Positions 35,446 through 47,869 of a stretch of DNA of 64,000 nucleotides are shown one piece after another (the stretch's first letter is position 1; every line of letters begins with the position of its first letter). The DNA is from Symsagittifera roscoffensis. Its lineage: Eukaryota; Xenacoelomorpha; Acoela; Convolutidae. The translations under genes and the position numbers were made by a program. The DNA lies in contig NC_087066.1 of NCBI RefSeq assembly GCF_963678635.1, forward strand, positions 4,714,485 through 4,778,484. Direction: 5' to 3'. Below the pieces are notes generated by a model, which did not search any database, was not told the DNA's origin, and was given only the letters and a program-made list of their open reading frames with translations.

Positions 35446-35945
35446 TCAAAAATACTCAGAAACGTAAGAATGCAGTAGGAGCATTCAAATTATTGAGCAG
35501 ATACTACCAGTCCCGTTTATAATTAAGCAAGAAATTGTCTTGGACATAATGAGCAGGATTGTTGGTTTTCAGAAAGAAACCAGCTAAAAAAAGGATCACT
35601 CTGCAATCATCCATATCCATTACCAAATATGAAATTATCAACTTTTCAAAATCAACTCAAAAAATTAACTGTGTGGATCAGTTCATGGCAACATAATTAA
35701 AGCTTTAAAAGTATGTTTACTACAAACAGAGGTAGGTTAGTAATTGAAATTACAAATAAGGTTCTACAAGTCGTACTACTTTTTTTTAAATGGGTGTCTT
35801 TTTAAAATATGGTTTGATATTGTTTTTCAGCAAAGAAGGCAAATTAACATCTCGGTTTATCCGTTAGACAATAAGTTTTTTTTCATGTTCCTTCCTGTCT
35901 TCTCTATTTTTGTAATATGTGCTATGTTTTCACGTGACTAGGGGA
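35446..35945. other. Non-coding spacer
   Basis: AT-rich; probably includes the 3' UTR of the minus-strand thioredoxin-like gene. No ORF of interest. Confidence 0.4.
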
Positions 35946-38900
35946 CTAGAGCAGCCGTTTGAGTGTCTGGTGCAGCAGTGCAGTGTCCGTGCCCACCATC
36001 CGATCCCCCCTCATCTCCCCCAACTCCCCCGAGAACATCCTCCAGAAGGTGAAGGTTGGGGTGGCCTCTATACTGTACGTCTCCTGCAGACTCTTAAATA
36101 CATTTTTTTCTGAGCGGAAAATTCTAAGTTTCGATTGCTTCTCCACAAATTTAAACATTTTTTTTTCCATATTTTGTGTACTTTTACTTCTATACTTATT
36201 TTTTTGACGACAACAGTATTGAAAATAAAGGTTCCGTGGGTAGATCATCGAAAAATCGTTACTTAAGCTCTGTATCAAGGCGGTTCAGTTATGTCTCGTA
36301 TGCACAAGCCGCAACAAAAATGAAAAGTTGCGGGTTTTGACGAATGTTTTATATAGAATAAACACATAGTCTAATAATACTGCGAAGCCGAAAAGTCCTG
36401 ACTTGTTTTTAGGTTTCCTTGAGTAAAACTGAGAAGATTATCACTACTGTGAAGGTACACGTATGAAATAGTGCATTTTCAGAATGAAAAAAATCTATTT
36501 TATTTTAAACAAAAGGTACGCAACATCAAAAAAACTTCTAAAAACACCAGTATTGCAACTGCAGCTACGAGACGACATCTGTCTATCATTATTCAGGGTG
36601 AAAAAAAACTGATGCCAAAATGAGTTGAAATCAGTCCAGTTGATCTTACAGGCATGGTTGATATGCTGATGAATCTGATGATGACATTTTCGCCCGCCTG
36701 TCCGAAGGTCTCGTCCACCTCCAGCAGAAACTGCAGCTCCTTGATTGATCTGAAGCCAAGACAAATATTGCGCGTGTAATCAGTTAGTTAAATAAGGCAA
36801 CAAAAGTAGCCGCATTTTGATCTATTTGGTATTTTTGTTTATTTTTTCTGTAATATATGTATTGTTTTCTGAATAAATAGTACATAGATTAACCAATTAC
36901 GTCTAGATAAGATAGTACTTAATAGAAACTTCTCAGCCTCGCTTCAAATTTTGAACCACTTTATGCGCTTCCTCAAGTTGGTTCTCATTCAATTATAAAT
37001 TTTCTTTTTTGATGGATGATTACACCACTTGAAGCAAGTATATATTTTTTTCTCAAAACTGAAAAAGCTTAGTTGATTTTTGGAAATTTGTTGATTTAGG
37101 GCACGAGTGAAAAAGTTTTAACATTAAGCCACACTTGATCCTCTACGATCTAAAAATTGGGCAAAAACACCCTATTACCTAGTTCATTCCCTCCCAATCC
37201 GCGAAGTGGTCGGAACTAGAAGAGGGCTCAGATGTTATGCAACTAACACTCAGTGTTCCGACTAAATTAAATTATAAAAATCATAATAACAAATTGTTAT
37301 CATATCAGTGATTATTCAATAGACATTTGTCAATTTACATAATTCTGATATGCAAGGAAATCAAAAAGCCCGATAAGCCTAGTCAAGTGATGCCCTAATT
37401 ATTGCCTTATTTATCGTCTTGGGAATAGAGGAGGGCAAAATTTTGCTTAATCAAGTCGCTAATGATAGTATTAATAAATTCAAAATAATTAGATTTTAAA
37501 ATGTTGTATCGCGTACCGCCATGCATTATACTGCGAAAAAGGATTTTTTCAGTTATTTTTTGAAGCCCATTTATTTTTTTGAGAATTTTGTTTGGTATGA
37601 AAACCCGAAGTTACATTTTTTCCAATTTTGGTCAGCGGTATACCTCACAAGGTATACATTTCTTGAGTATAAACATACATAGGGATAGATTTAAGGGGGT
37701 GGACGTCTTCCCCCCGCATAGATTCGATCCCATCATCAAACAAAGTCCCTAAACTCATACTAAACTTGCGCGCTAGAAAAAAGTGTTTTTTTAGCAACAC
37801 TTTCCAAAAAAACCTAAAAACCTAAAAACGGGCTTTAGGACCGGTGTTTTCAAAAATTTGTCGTGTTACGGGAGTTCTCGGAAAATCAATATGGTCGTCC
37901 TTAAAAAATTTTCCCCTTACTTTTTGAAAATCCTCCTTCCCTCAAGAGAATCCTAGATTCGCCCATGAGTTTACATATTTTGTTTTGAGCAGCGACTTTG
38001 TGGAGAGCTGTTGAGTTTATGTGCGCTTTTCAGTCAGATTCAGTCCCCATTATCAAACCTCTAATGTGGTCGAATGCTATGTCATATTGAAGCATTGAAG
38101 TACTGATTCCAAATGTATTAAAAACTGACAAAACTTTTTGAAATTTTGCGAATACCACCCGTTAACTTTTTTTTCGTTTGTATAAAGTTTTCGTTTGTCT
38201 GCTTATGTTTTACGGCTTGATGGCCACAACACAAATTTTTGCTCCTTGCAATTTTCATTTTAGTTACAAGAGTTGGTGATTTACGGCTGTATTTTCAAAA
38301 TTTACTAACCCTGACTTTGATGTTTCCATTCCTTTTGTTTCTTTTTTGCTTATGACCTTTATTCGTCCTAGATAGATTCGTTCAACGGTTTATCGGATTA
38401 GTCAAATAAGTTTGTGGCGTTTCAAAATAGTGCAGAATTTGGTTGAAAATTATTCAGGTCGGCTATGGTATAATTGTTCAAAGTTAAAAAATTTATTCAA
38501 TCAAAAAATTTTTGGCGAAAAGTTCTGATGGCGTTTTCTGTTTTCTGGTCAGTTTCTAGTTTCTAGTCGGCTTAGTGACAACTTAGTGAAAATTTAAAGT
38601 TGATTTAATGCTGTTAGTTGTATTTCACGTCTCATGAAGCTTCATATCAATTGCGAGACAACACATACCTTGTCTACAAAGAAACCGACAGAGAGCCAAG
38701 ACGAAAACCATAGAAAACAGTTTTAGAAAAAATTCTGGTGAAACATCATAAAAATTGGCAACCTTAAAATTTCCCTTTTTTTTCCGAGTTTGTCACCAAA
38801 AATATTTGCAAAGAAAATGCCAAGATGTCACATAAGTGAAGGCTAAATAAGCATCAAAACAAAACGTACAAAGTAGTTACAAAGCCGATAAATTTTGAAA

Positions 38901-41900
38901 CCGTACCTTGCGCCAAAAAATTGTTTCCTATTAAAACTTTTGGATCTACTGGTATCAGATTTGCTAAACTGTTAACCAACTTGAAAAGTGAACTACCAAA
39001 AAGCAGGCATATAAAACAGACGTGCTTAAATTTTGTCTGTTAGCTGAGGAGAATACAGATGGAGAGAGAAGACCACCGTTTTCAGTCATCCTCTAAACAT
39101 AGAGTAGCAACATTGCAGTAAACAAAAGGCTCATTGCAGTGGTAATAACACTGTGAAAACTGAAATTATGATTTTAAAAGGCAAAGCGGAAATTTGCACC
39201 ACTTGCGATAAATCCAAGATAAAAAAACAAGTAAAAAAAAAGAAAATGATGAAAAAAAAACTAAATCAAAAAAAGATTTAAGTGAACCAAATCAATAAAA
39301 GACAACTAGAGGATAATATAAAACTGGATATTTTTGAGAAATTGAAATTTTCTAAATGACATAACATTTCTTCTACCAAAAAAAAAGAAAATTCGTCACT
39401 TCTAAAGGAAAATTCTTGCAACCAGTTTTAAGTTTTTCATCCCAGATTTGATAGGGTAGTTTTTAAGAAAAATCAAAAATTTCTAAAAAAAACGGTCATA
39501 AGTTCAAAAACTAGACTTCTCGAAAAGCATATTTATTCTGCAAAAACGGGTTGTGGCAAAACCTGTCTTCTCGATTGAACATTAAATCTGAGAAATGGCT
39601 CGGTTGTTTTGAGTTATGTCAAAGGTTTCTAAGAAATTATCAAAGTTTTATAAGGCCAGAAAGATTTCTTAGCGAAATTCTGTGCAGATAATTATAACGG
39701 TAGGTTTTCAAAAACCTGTTAATTTGATTAAACCTATGATATCAGATTTTGCAGAATAGTTATCAAGAAAAATCCAGAGCAAGGTCAACAAATGAAAAAC
39801 TTGACTTTTCCCATTATCGAAGATTTTTGTTTAAGAAAATATTTGGAGGAAGCCACACATGCAGAAAAGATTCATGCAATCTGTAAGATTAATTGAATAC
39901 TAAAATTCAGGCGTGGAAGAATGTAGTTTGCAAGAAAGGTTGAAAAATTTCAAAAAATGGTCAAAAATCAAAACTTTGACTTTTCCGGTGGTCATAAGTT
40001 TGTGTCAAAAAAAGTTGGGCGTAGTCGCGTATGTAATGGAGCGCCCACAACCCGTTCTTTGGATTGAACCCAAAACCTTAGATATGGGAGCAGGGGTGGA
40101 TTTAGGGGGAGCCGAGGAAGCGGCCGCTCAATTCCCCTCCTTCCTCGCGGATTCGACCCCCTCACCAACCAAAAGGTCCCCCTTTGGTATTATTCTATGG
40201 CATCCATTATTGGCCAATCAACCGTAAAATATTTCTAAAGGCGCATTGGTCACTAATGTAGACTAAGTTTGAAGAGCAGCTCGCACCAAAAAACGCAATT
40301 TTTTGACGAAATTTTTCAAAATAAAAGCCAAAAAAACGCATTATTGAACTGTTTGTTCCAAAATTTGCATGCGCGCAAAGCATTTTGTCAACATAGGGCC
40401 TGAATAATGAGTGTTCTAGAAGCGCTTATGTCAAATCAAATTGTTCGATTGAGAAAAAAGGTCCTTCTAAAATTTACTCACCCCATACCTCTTCTGAGGG
40501 CCAAAGTTTTATGTGTAAAAAGACTTAATGGGTAGCCGCTTCTGCAGGAGAGTTTTTAAAATTCAATCTATTCATTGAAATCAAAACAGCAGATTTGAGA
40601 GTGCAGCTTTTTTGATGGCTGCAGATAGAGGTGTAAAACAAAAAAAAAAGATTATGGGAGCTTACAGACACCCAGGTGAGCAGACAGTTTTCCTTTAATG
40701 TCTCTTTTTGAAAAATTGGTAGAAGTTTTTGAAAAAAACTTAAATATGTTTTTTTTAAAAATCCCAAAAACTATCACATTACCTGCTTTCATCAAACAAA
40801 AATTCTAAGCAAATACATCTAACATGGATTTTCAATTTATGATTAGCAATTAAACAAAATTTACGAAATGGAAACAAAACCGAAATGGAAACAAAACCGT
40901 CCGGCATATCAATTTTAATCGGATTTTTTTTTCAATTGCATATTTTTCGATAAAAAGAAAGTCCTACTGGGATTCAAATCCCGGCTTTTAAAGGGCAAAG
41001 GCGATTCCTTTACCTCTACGCCACGTTCGAATGATCCTGGAGCTTGTTATTTTCAATAATAAAGCGAGTTGAAATTTTGTAAAAACTGTTTACGGAAAAA
41101 AGTCTTGTTCCTCATTACAAGACACTTGCTTCCGCAAACGTTTAAAAACTGAATTTGGAACGTGGGTGTTAAGGAAATAACTTTTCTTTAAGCAAACTAT
41201 GAGGTGACAACAATAAAGATCTGAGCTATAGAAGTAGCAATTAAAAGTTTATAAAAATGTTTTTTTTTTAAAGTAAGAGTCAATAAAATACTCTCATCAA
41301 AAAATTTTGTACCCACTTCTGCGAAGCACCATCTCAATGTCGAGATTTCAAGTTGATTCAAATCTCTTAGCAACCAAAAGTTAAAAGATGCTTCAAGTTC
41401 AGCCTTAGGTGCCAAATATAGATAGGAGTTGTAATTGAGAAAAAATACTTGCAAGTATTCACATGCAGAACCAGCGTTTCACTAGCTTTTAACCAGCTGA
41501 TCGATCGCTTGATAAAATCAGAAAAACTGAAATTACTGAAGTGTCTTTAATTTGCATTTGAGGGTTGTAAGGCAAAACAAAAGTCAAGCGTCGGGCGTTT
41601 TTTTTTGTACTCAAGAAACTGTGATATAAGCAACATTTCTTGCTGGACAACATAGTTTCAAAATTACCTTTTGTAATTGAGAGAACCAGTGGTAAAATTT
41701 TGTACTTCAAAAAGTAAAATCTGAGCGTCATCAATTTTTGGGGAAAGTAGCGATTGTTTTTTCGAGAAAATATCCGCAATTCTCCAAAATTGTTTGAGCA
41801 CGCCTGAAAATATCTGTGAAGTACCAAATTTTTCCATCAAACTTCCATTAAACCAACGCATTGTAAAAAAACCAGTTCTATTTAGCACATAAAAAAGAGC

Positions 41901-44328
41901 CAAATGAACAAATAAAATATTGTATATAGTGCAGTATCATTGGCAAAAAACGAAGTCCAAAGAAAACAAAATAACAAAATTATCAGAGTTGATTGGGAAA
42001 CGCGTATTTGCTAATTCTAGTTATACCAAGTCTAAAATCATCTTATCTCTCGCATAAAACTCAAACAAAAACGCGATAACTTTTCTCAGACTTTACCCTC
42101 AGCTGCAAAAAAGGCAATTCAGTAGTTTTAGTTTTTTTTCTGTTTTGTCTTTTAAAGTACAGTTAGTCAAAAGCTACTTAACCAGTGCATGTTTATAAAT
42201 AACTTGAAAAAATTGTTTCTTCTCAATTAGCTGTGGAAATTGAGTCTCAAACGGCTGCATCAATTAATTTTTTTTAGCTTCAAAATCCTACGGGGAATAA
42301 AAAACTCAAATTCTAAGTCCCACGTCCCTAGACAGTATCATGCATTACCGAATGTCAGTCGCCAAAAGATCTAAGTTTTGAAATCTCGACACTGTGGGTC
42401 AAATTTGCTGTTTGCATTGCATGCAGCGGTTGCTTCTCAAGTAGTCCAAGCTTATTAGATCAGAGCAACTTTCGGATCTTACAAAAATCCCTTAAAGATT
42501 TCAATTGTTACCATTTTAGCTGACAGTTATTATTATGAGGAGCTGGTGTCAGGACAAAAGATACCATACCAAAAGCTCCCATGACAAAAGATCTCATACC
42601 AAAAGATCCCGTTTACAAAAATCGCCCAACCCATAAAAAAGATCCCATGAAATATGAATAAAAATCATGATCAAAGTGTAAGCAGAAATAAATGCGCAAT
42701 GATATCTCAATTAGGTTCGCGTTATTAAAAACAATGCAAATTTAAGCTGACTAAATTTAAACTTGACTCAATTTTGGGATTAACAGTGCCAACATGTGTT
42801 TAATTTGGTGCTAATATGATATTGAATTACAACAACTCAATTGAAAATGTATACACTCTGCATTCATTATCTCCCTCTTGAACTCAATGAATAGTCAAAA
42901 ATGAAATCTTCTACTTGGGGAACCTCACAAAAAGGCCAAACACTGATTATTTTTCAATGTCTTAAAAGGCCAAACACATAAAATTAGCCAGCCTTCAATA
43001 TATACCTTTCTCAAAAAAATTCAACTGAATTCCTATAATCAAAAGTTCAACATTTTGAAGGCATCCAGCAGCATTATCAACTTATCCCGGAAGAAGTACC
43101 GTGATCTGAATGCAAATTTTCAACAGATAGCAAGTTCGTACACAGACTCCAACTTATTGTCTTATATCCGTTCACTTGCCCATTTAACCTTTTAAATTTT
43201 GTTTTAGTTTTTGCCTAATTTATCCAAAATTTAAATTTGTTTGATCAACTTTTTTTATAGACGTCTCCTTGCACCCTCCCGGAGAACGCCGAAACGCAAT
43301 ACTACGACTCGCATTCAAAAATGCTGTCTCTAGCAATTTGATCCCAGAGCAACTGCTTTTATTTACGGGACGCTAGGTTGGGGGCAGGGGCCTGACGGCC
43401 CTTTGAGTATTGCGCCTAGAACAAAGTTGATCAAAATTGAGAATTGATATTTTTTATATCAAAAAGAAAGGCAAGTGATTCGTAATGAAAATGATTTTTA
43501 AGCTTTAGAGCTTTTCAAAGCTTTAGAGCTTTGCAAAAACTCAATTTCAATTTTGTACCGACTTGATTTGTCTAGAAAATCAGGCCATTGTTGGCAAAGT
43601 TGGCTTTGATTAATTGGAAACTTTTTTCAAGTTCAATTGTAGTCTAAGCTGGTTTGCAGTTTGAGTTTGATTTTGAAGGCCAAGTGATTAGCAAGGTCAT
43701 TTATGTTCGAAATTTGTGCAGCAAAAATTTTTCCGTTTCTTTGATTTTAACCGACGCTTTGATCAATTAGCCGCTATAGTTTTTGCTTTGATCAATTAAC
43801 CGCTATATTTTCAATTCTCAGGTTCTTTATCTTATGTCGTGGGCGATTTTAGAACGAGGGCTCTTTTGGAATGGTATCTTATTGACTGGGATCTTCTCGT
43901 TTGGGATCTTATGGTAAGGGATCTTTTGTCATGTAACCGAAGAGCTACATAAGGGTCTTCTACTACGTTCATTGACTCTTAATCAATATCAAGCTTATAA
44001 CTTTAGATTCACATTCGGTGACGACATCCTATTTAGTTGAAGTTTGTTTAGGGCACCGATTTGGGTTCGCGCTGGTTAAGGTTCAGACTGAAAATTAAAC
44101 CTTCATCTAAAAGCTGTTACATGAAAACCAGGTTACACTGGTTATTAGTTTCAAATCTGTTAAGTGGTTTAAAACTAGGTTCTCCTGCTTTTTCATGAGA
44201 TCAACAACGCTATGAAAGAAACATAAGACTTACCCGTTGGTGAATACCAAAACTAGAGTCTCATGTTTGACCTCATCGAATAGGTCACTCAGCTCCTCCT
44301 CTGACTTAACTGTGTGAGGGTGTGGCAT
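35946..44328 (-). CDS. Thioredoxin-fold protein lacking the CxxC active site, three exons
   Basis: Exons (minus): 44328-44234, 36749-36650 and 36092-35946. Donors are GTAAGT and GTAAGA; acceptors are TTCAG and TTTAAG (CTGCAG, 9 nt further in, is an alternative). Phases agree (2, then 0) and give a 113-aa protein, the usual size of a single thioredoxin domain. Visible parts: EELSDLFDEV helix, core strand LVLVFTN, strand ENVIIRFIS, then SIEATPTFTFWR with the cis-proline, and TALLHQTLKRLL as the last helix. Where thioredoxins have WCGPC this protein reads FTNGSIKEL, so it cannot do dithiol exchange. It may bind partners as a structural thioredoxin-like protein. Exon joining is my inference from splice signals, phase and fold length; the start methionine is the first after the promoter-side AT-rich region. 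Intron 1 is 7.5 kb and full of repeats. Confidence 0.72.
37681..37752 (+). repeat. Short interspersed repeat S, diverged copy
   Basis: A GATTTAAGGGGGTGGACG block followed by GATTCGATCCC and CAAAGTCCC, matching the layout of the copies at 40091 and 63782. It lies in intron 1 of the thioredoxin-like gene. Confidence 0.6.
37753..40090. other. Intronic, no gene seen
   Basis: AT-rich intron sequence of the thioredoxin-like gene. Short ORFs without motifs. Confidence 0.45.
40091..40216 (+). repeat. Short interspersed repeat S, copy
   Basis: GGTGGATTTAGGGGGAG, GAAGCGGCCGCT, GGATTCGACCCCCT and AACCAAAAGGTCCC occur in the same order and spacing as at 63782-63907. GC-rich in an AT-rich intron. GGATTCGACCCC is B-box-like, suggesting a polymerase III origin. 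Confidence 0.82.
40960..41031 (-). repeat. tRNA-like sequence (tRNA pseudogene or SINE)
   Basis: On the minus strand TGGCGTAGAGG fits the A box consensus, and GGGATTTGAATCCC makes a T-arm-like hairpin with a B box. The spacing fits a tRNA. The acceptor stem is not complementary, so it is probably a tRNA-derived repeat or dead tRNA gene. Confidence 0.6.
41032..42552. other. Intronic, no gene seen
   Basis: AT-rich. The ORFs at 41197-41903 (minus) are Phe/Leu/Lys-rich and motif-free. Confidence 0.45.
42553..43930. mobile_element. Non-autonomous DNA transposon with long terminal inverted repeats
   Basis: The left end (42553-42655) is built of GACAAAAGATCYCATACC-like words ending in AAAATCGCCCA. 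The right end (about 43835-43930), read on the minus strand, has the same series: GACAAAAGATCCC, further AAGATCCCA words, AAAATCGCCCA. The terminal repeats are thus about 100 bp, imperfect and internally repetitive. The 1.2-kb interior contains no transposase. It lies in intron 1 of the thioredoxin-like gene. No target duplication confirmed. Confidence 0.8.
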
Positions 44329-47300
44329 ATCCGAAACCAAATGTTTTATTTCCACTCAATAATTTTTCCCAAACTGGATTGTTTTTTTTTCACTTTCTGA
44401 TGCAGTTGAATGTACTTTAAGGACTAAGTTTGGGAGTAATTTTAATCACAGAATCAAAAACGATTTAGCGCCTTTTTCGAGGATAGTAAATTATAAACAG
44501 ATTGGTTAATGTGTTTTATAAATCTTGACCAGATTTGTGTGAACACGTTATTACCAATTGGTCATTGGAATGTGGTTTAATAAATCAAGACTACGTTTCG
44601 TACCAAGTTGGCTTCTTAAAACAAAAAGCCATTAGTTCTAAAATTTGAAACCAAGCAAATAAAGTGCTGTTTAGTTTTAGAATGTGTGCTGGTAATTTAG
44701 AGTCCTGCGCGTGTATGAATGGTTAATGGTCTGATAGCAAAATGCATTTTTTCGAAAAAAAAAAGAAACAAAACTACAGAGCGTGAAACAATCACGCCAT
44801 TTATATGTGGCGGTGTGTTCAAATCATAGCTTTCTCTCGAAAGAAGGGCACGATTTTTTAAAAGCTAAAGTAAAGTCGTAAAAATGGTTAAGAAAAATGA
44901 TTAAATGAATATGGTATTATGAACTGTTTTATGAACCGAATACATTATCAGACATTTCATACAGCTGGTTAAGTTAAGCTATTGTGTCACCCTTTCCATT
45001 AATATTATATCCATAATACGATTAACGTTTCTTTCCAGTGTTTATGAAGCTACTAAAATCTATTTCGACTAAAATTCTTTTGTTCCTCTAGCCAGTCAGG
45101 TATAGCATTATCTGGCGTCATTGAAATAGCTGATTTCTGACGAATTAACTTTGAAGCTGTTTTAGTGACTGAAAATCGTCTTGGCAGAATAATTTCCCCT
45201 CCAACGGTACCAAGTTACAATAAACCCAATGACGGAAATTTAACGGTTCAGCATGTACGAATATTGCGGCTCAGCAATTTGTACGGTTCAGCTTGTTAAA
45301 AACTTGACATGTTATGATGATTCCAAAAAATGTTAGAAACACTATTTAATGCGAAATTGAAATATTCATGTTAGAAAATTGCAGAAAAATAATATAAAAA
45401 TAGCCAACAAAGATGTGGAAAAAGGCAAGTAAACAGAAAAAAAAACAACAGGGGCGGATTAAAGAGGGAGGCGGACGACCCGAACCTCAGAATTTGGATA
45501 AACTATTCTCCCAAAAATGGCTCCTTTTTTGACGACCCCCACTAAAACTACCAACACTACATGCCAAAAATATATTTCCTTCCCACTTCGTTCAATGGTC
45601 GAAGTCATTACTTAATATGAAAAAAACTGAAAGTGTTTTTTTTCTTCCAAACATGACTTGAAAATTGAAACCACATTTGAAATTTCATGTGGAGTATCTT
45701 CCCCACACAAGCGACAGCCACTCAATTTTCTTTTCGAGCGGAAAAAAATTCAAGCTATCAAAAGTAGGTCCAGACTGAATTACAACCGTAGGCCCTCAGA
45801 GTGCCAGGTCTGAACGTGACCTCTTTGCTCAACGGGCAGAATAGATCCAGAATTTAAATTGATTTAATAATAATAATTGTAGTTCCTGCGAATCGCAGAG
45901 GAGCTATCAGTAGGCCTTAACAGTCCTGTCGAGGATAGTCCGTTTATATTATTTCCCCACATTCCAGACTGTGTTATTTTGTTCAGCGAAGCTCTTATTT
46001 GCGACTCAAGGCCGTTTTTGTGCGTCTAGAACTTTCATGTGGTACCACTATTGCAGCCAAATTTGGTCAGGTTGTGGTAGACCTGATTTGACTTCAACCT
46101 TTGCGAGCTTTTTTTTTGAGGCATAAAAATTGGAACGAAAAAATAACAGTTGCTTTCTACGCCATTTAGGTGGTGGTCGTAACAAAAACTTGTTCGATTA
46201 TTTTCAAAAGACAGGAAACTTAAGCCAGCATAACTTACTCGAACCAACGCTAAGGTGATTGTATTCTTTTGTAAACCAAAAGTTTCAACATTTAAGGCCC
46301 CTATAACTAAGTTTGAAACCACTAACAGCTGCAAAAGCGTTTTTGAACTAACCAAAATCAAAATTAACGAAAGCGCTGTTTCTAGAATAACAAATATTGG
46401 CTTCAAACGCATTAATTCCAATCGTTCATGGAACTTTTGAGAAAACTTGATCAAAGTATAATATTATTCTTATTCTGCTTCGAACTCTTGAAACTTATTG
46501 TCGAGAACAATTCTTCGCAACATTTCCTTGTTCGAAAATGGTGAGCTCAATTTTACATCTTTTGATGTAATAATTTGCACCGAGCATTGAAAAAAAATAC
46601 AGAGGCAAGTTTCATTTCGCATACAAAAGCAAAAATATGACCGACAACGCTACTGGGAAAACTGAATGAGAAAAATTTTGAGTCTACATAATTGCTAAGT
46701 GACGCAAGCCAATTATGACGCGTTAGCAGTAAATTTGAAAAAAATACCAACAAACATGCCTCAATTTATAGAGCGGACGCATTTTAACCAGTCTACGAAA
46801 AAAATCATTAAAAAAATCCGACCATACCCATGTTCGAACCCTCTTATTTTGCTGCTGGTCTCCTTCCCTTCCTCTACGCTAGAGATCCATGATGCATTGA
46901 AGCTAAAAGATATTTGTAATATAATAGTCTGTGTTAATATCCTTAGCATTGGCTGTACTTAATAGCTGGATCAAAATGAACATTTTGTCACAGAAATTGC
47001 ATCGCAACAATATTTGCGGCTTAGGTTAAAAACAAGAAAGTTCTTACTATAACACAAGCTACGCTTGTGTAAACAGCAACGCAGGAAAATTAACATTCAA
47101 AAAAACGGCAAGACCAGAAAGTAGCATCATGCTTCAGCTCCACGGCGCGAAAATCAACACTGCAGTCGACTGGCGAAAAGAAGATAATTGCGATATGAAA
47201 TTGTCAATTTATACATTCATTAACATTAGCACAACTGATAAAAAACATTTTGAGTTCGATACCATCCACTGTTCACTTCCATAACCACCAGTCCTGTTGT

Positions 47301-47486
47301 AAAATATAGTATTCATGTGTGTGACACTAGTCGTCTTTCTTGTTGACTTCTGATGAAGATTCAGGAACCTAAATTTCAACTTTGTTTTCAAACAGAACGG
47401 TCACTTTGCGCGTTGAGATGAATAAAATGTCTTTCTTAGTTTGCAATTTTTGTTCAAATCAAACTGCTCGAAACTATCTTAAAAAC
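44329..47486. other. Non-coding, no gene supported
   Basis: Probably holds the promoter of the thioredoxin-like gene and the 3' end of the BAP31-like gene. At 45448-45545 a GGGGCGGATTAAAGAGGG block resembles the start of repeat S. The 139-codon minus ORF at 46035-46454 has no recognised motif and is not called. Confidence 0.4.
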
Positions 47487-47642
47487 TTGGATCTCTTTAA
47501 CTATATCCCACTTTTGAAAAAGGGGGATATTCGATACTATGTAAAAAATTCTGATATTTTTAACTGTTGATTTATTATTTTATAGGGGGAGGGGATATTC
47601 GTTACTAGGTACCCGAGGGGGGATATAGTTAAAGAGATCCAA
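47487..47642. mobile_element. MITE-like element, about 155 bp
   Basis: The left end TTGGATCTCTTTAACTATAT and the right end are exact inverted copies over about 23 bp, followed inward by CCC/GGG runs. The interior is AT-rich and non-coding. It could fold into a hairpin. Confidence 0.85.
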
Positions 47643-47869
47643 AAATTATGATCACTTTCCTTTGGATTTTAGAAGCTAGAAACGAAAAGCATGAATTTCT
47701 GAATGTTAGCAATACTATGTCAATTCAGATAGCCCACTAAAGCTACACGACTTCGTAAATAAAGATATCTGCAATGAAACAGTATTATTTCAAAACTATT
47801 AATCACTTCATCTGCATTTTCATCTGGATATTTGATTTAATGAAATAAATAAACCATAAGTTTACTCAC

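Noticed and set aside
40960-41031. Functional tRNA gene
   Set aside because: A and B boxes are fine, but the acceptor stem does not pair and the anticodon arm is poor.
46035-46454. 139-codon minus ORF
   Set aside because: No motif; low-complexity Leu/Ser/Phe content typical of AT-rich noncoding DNA; no splice or poly(A) context.
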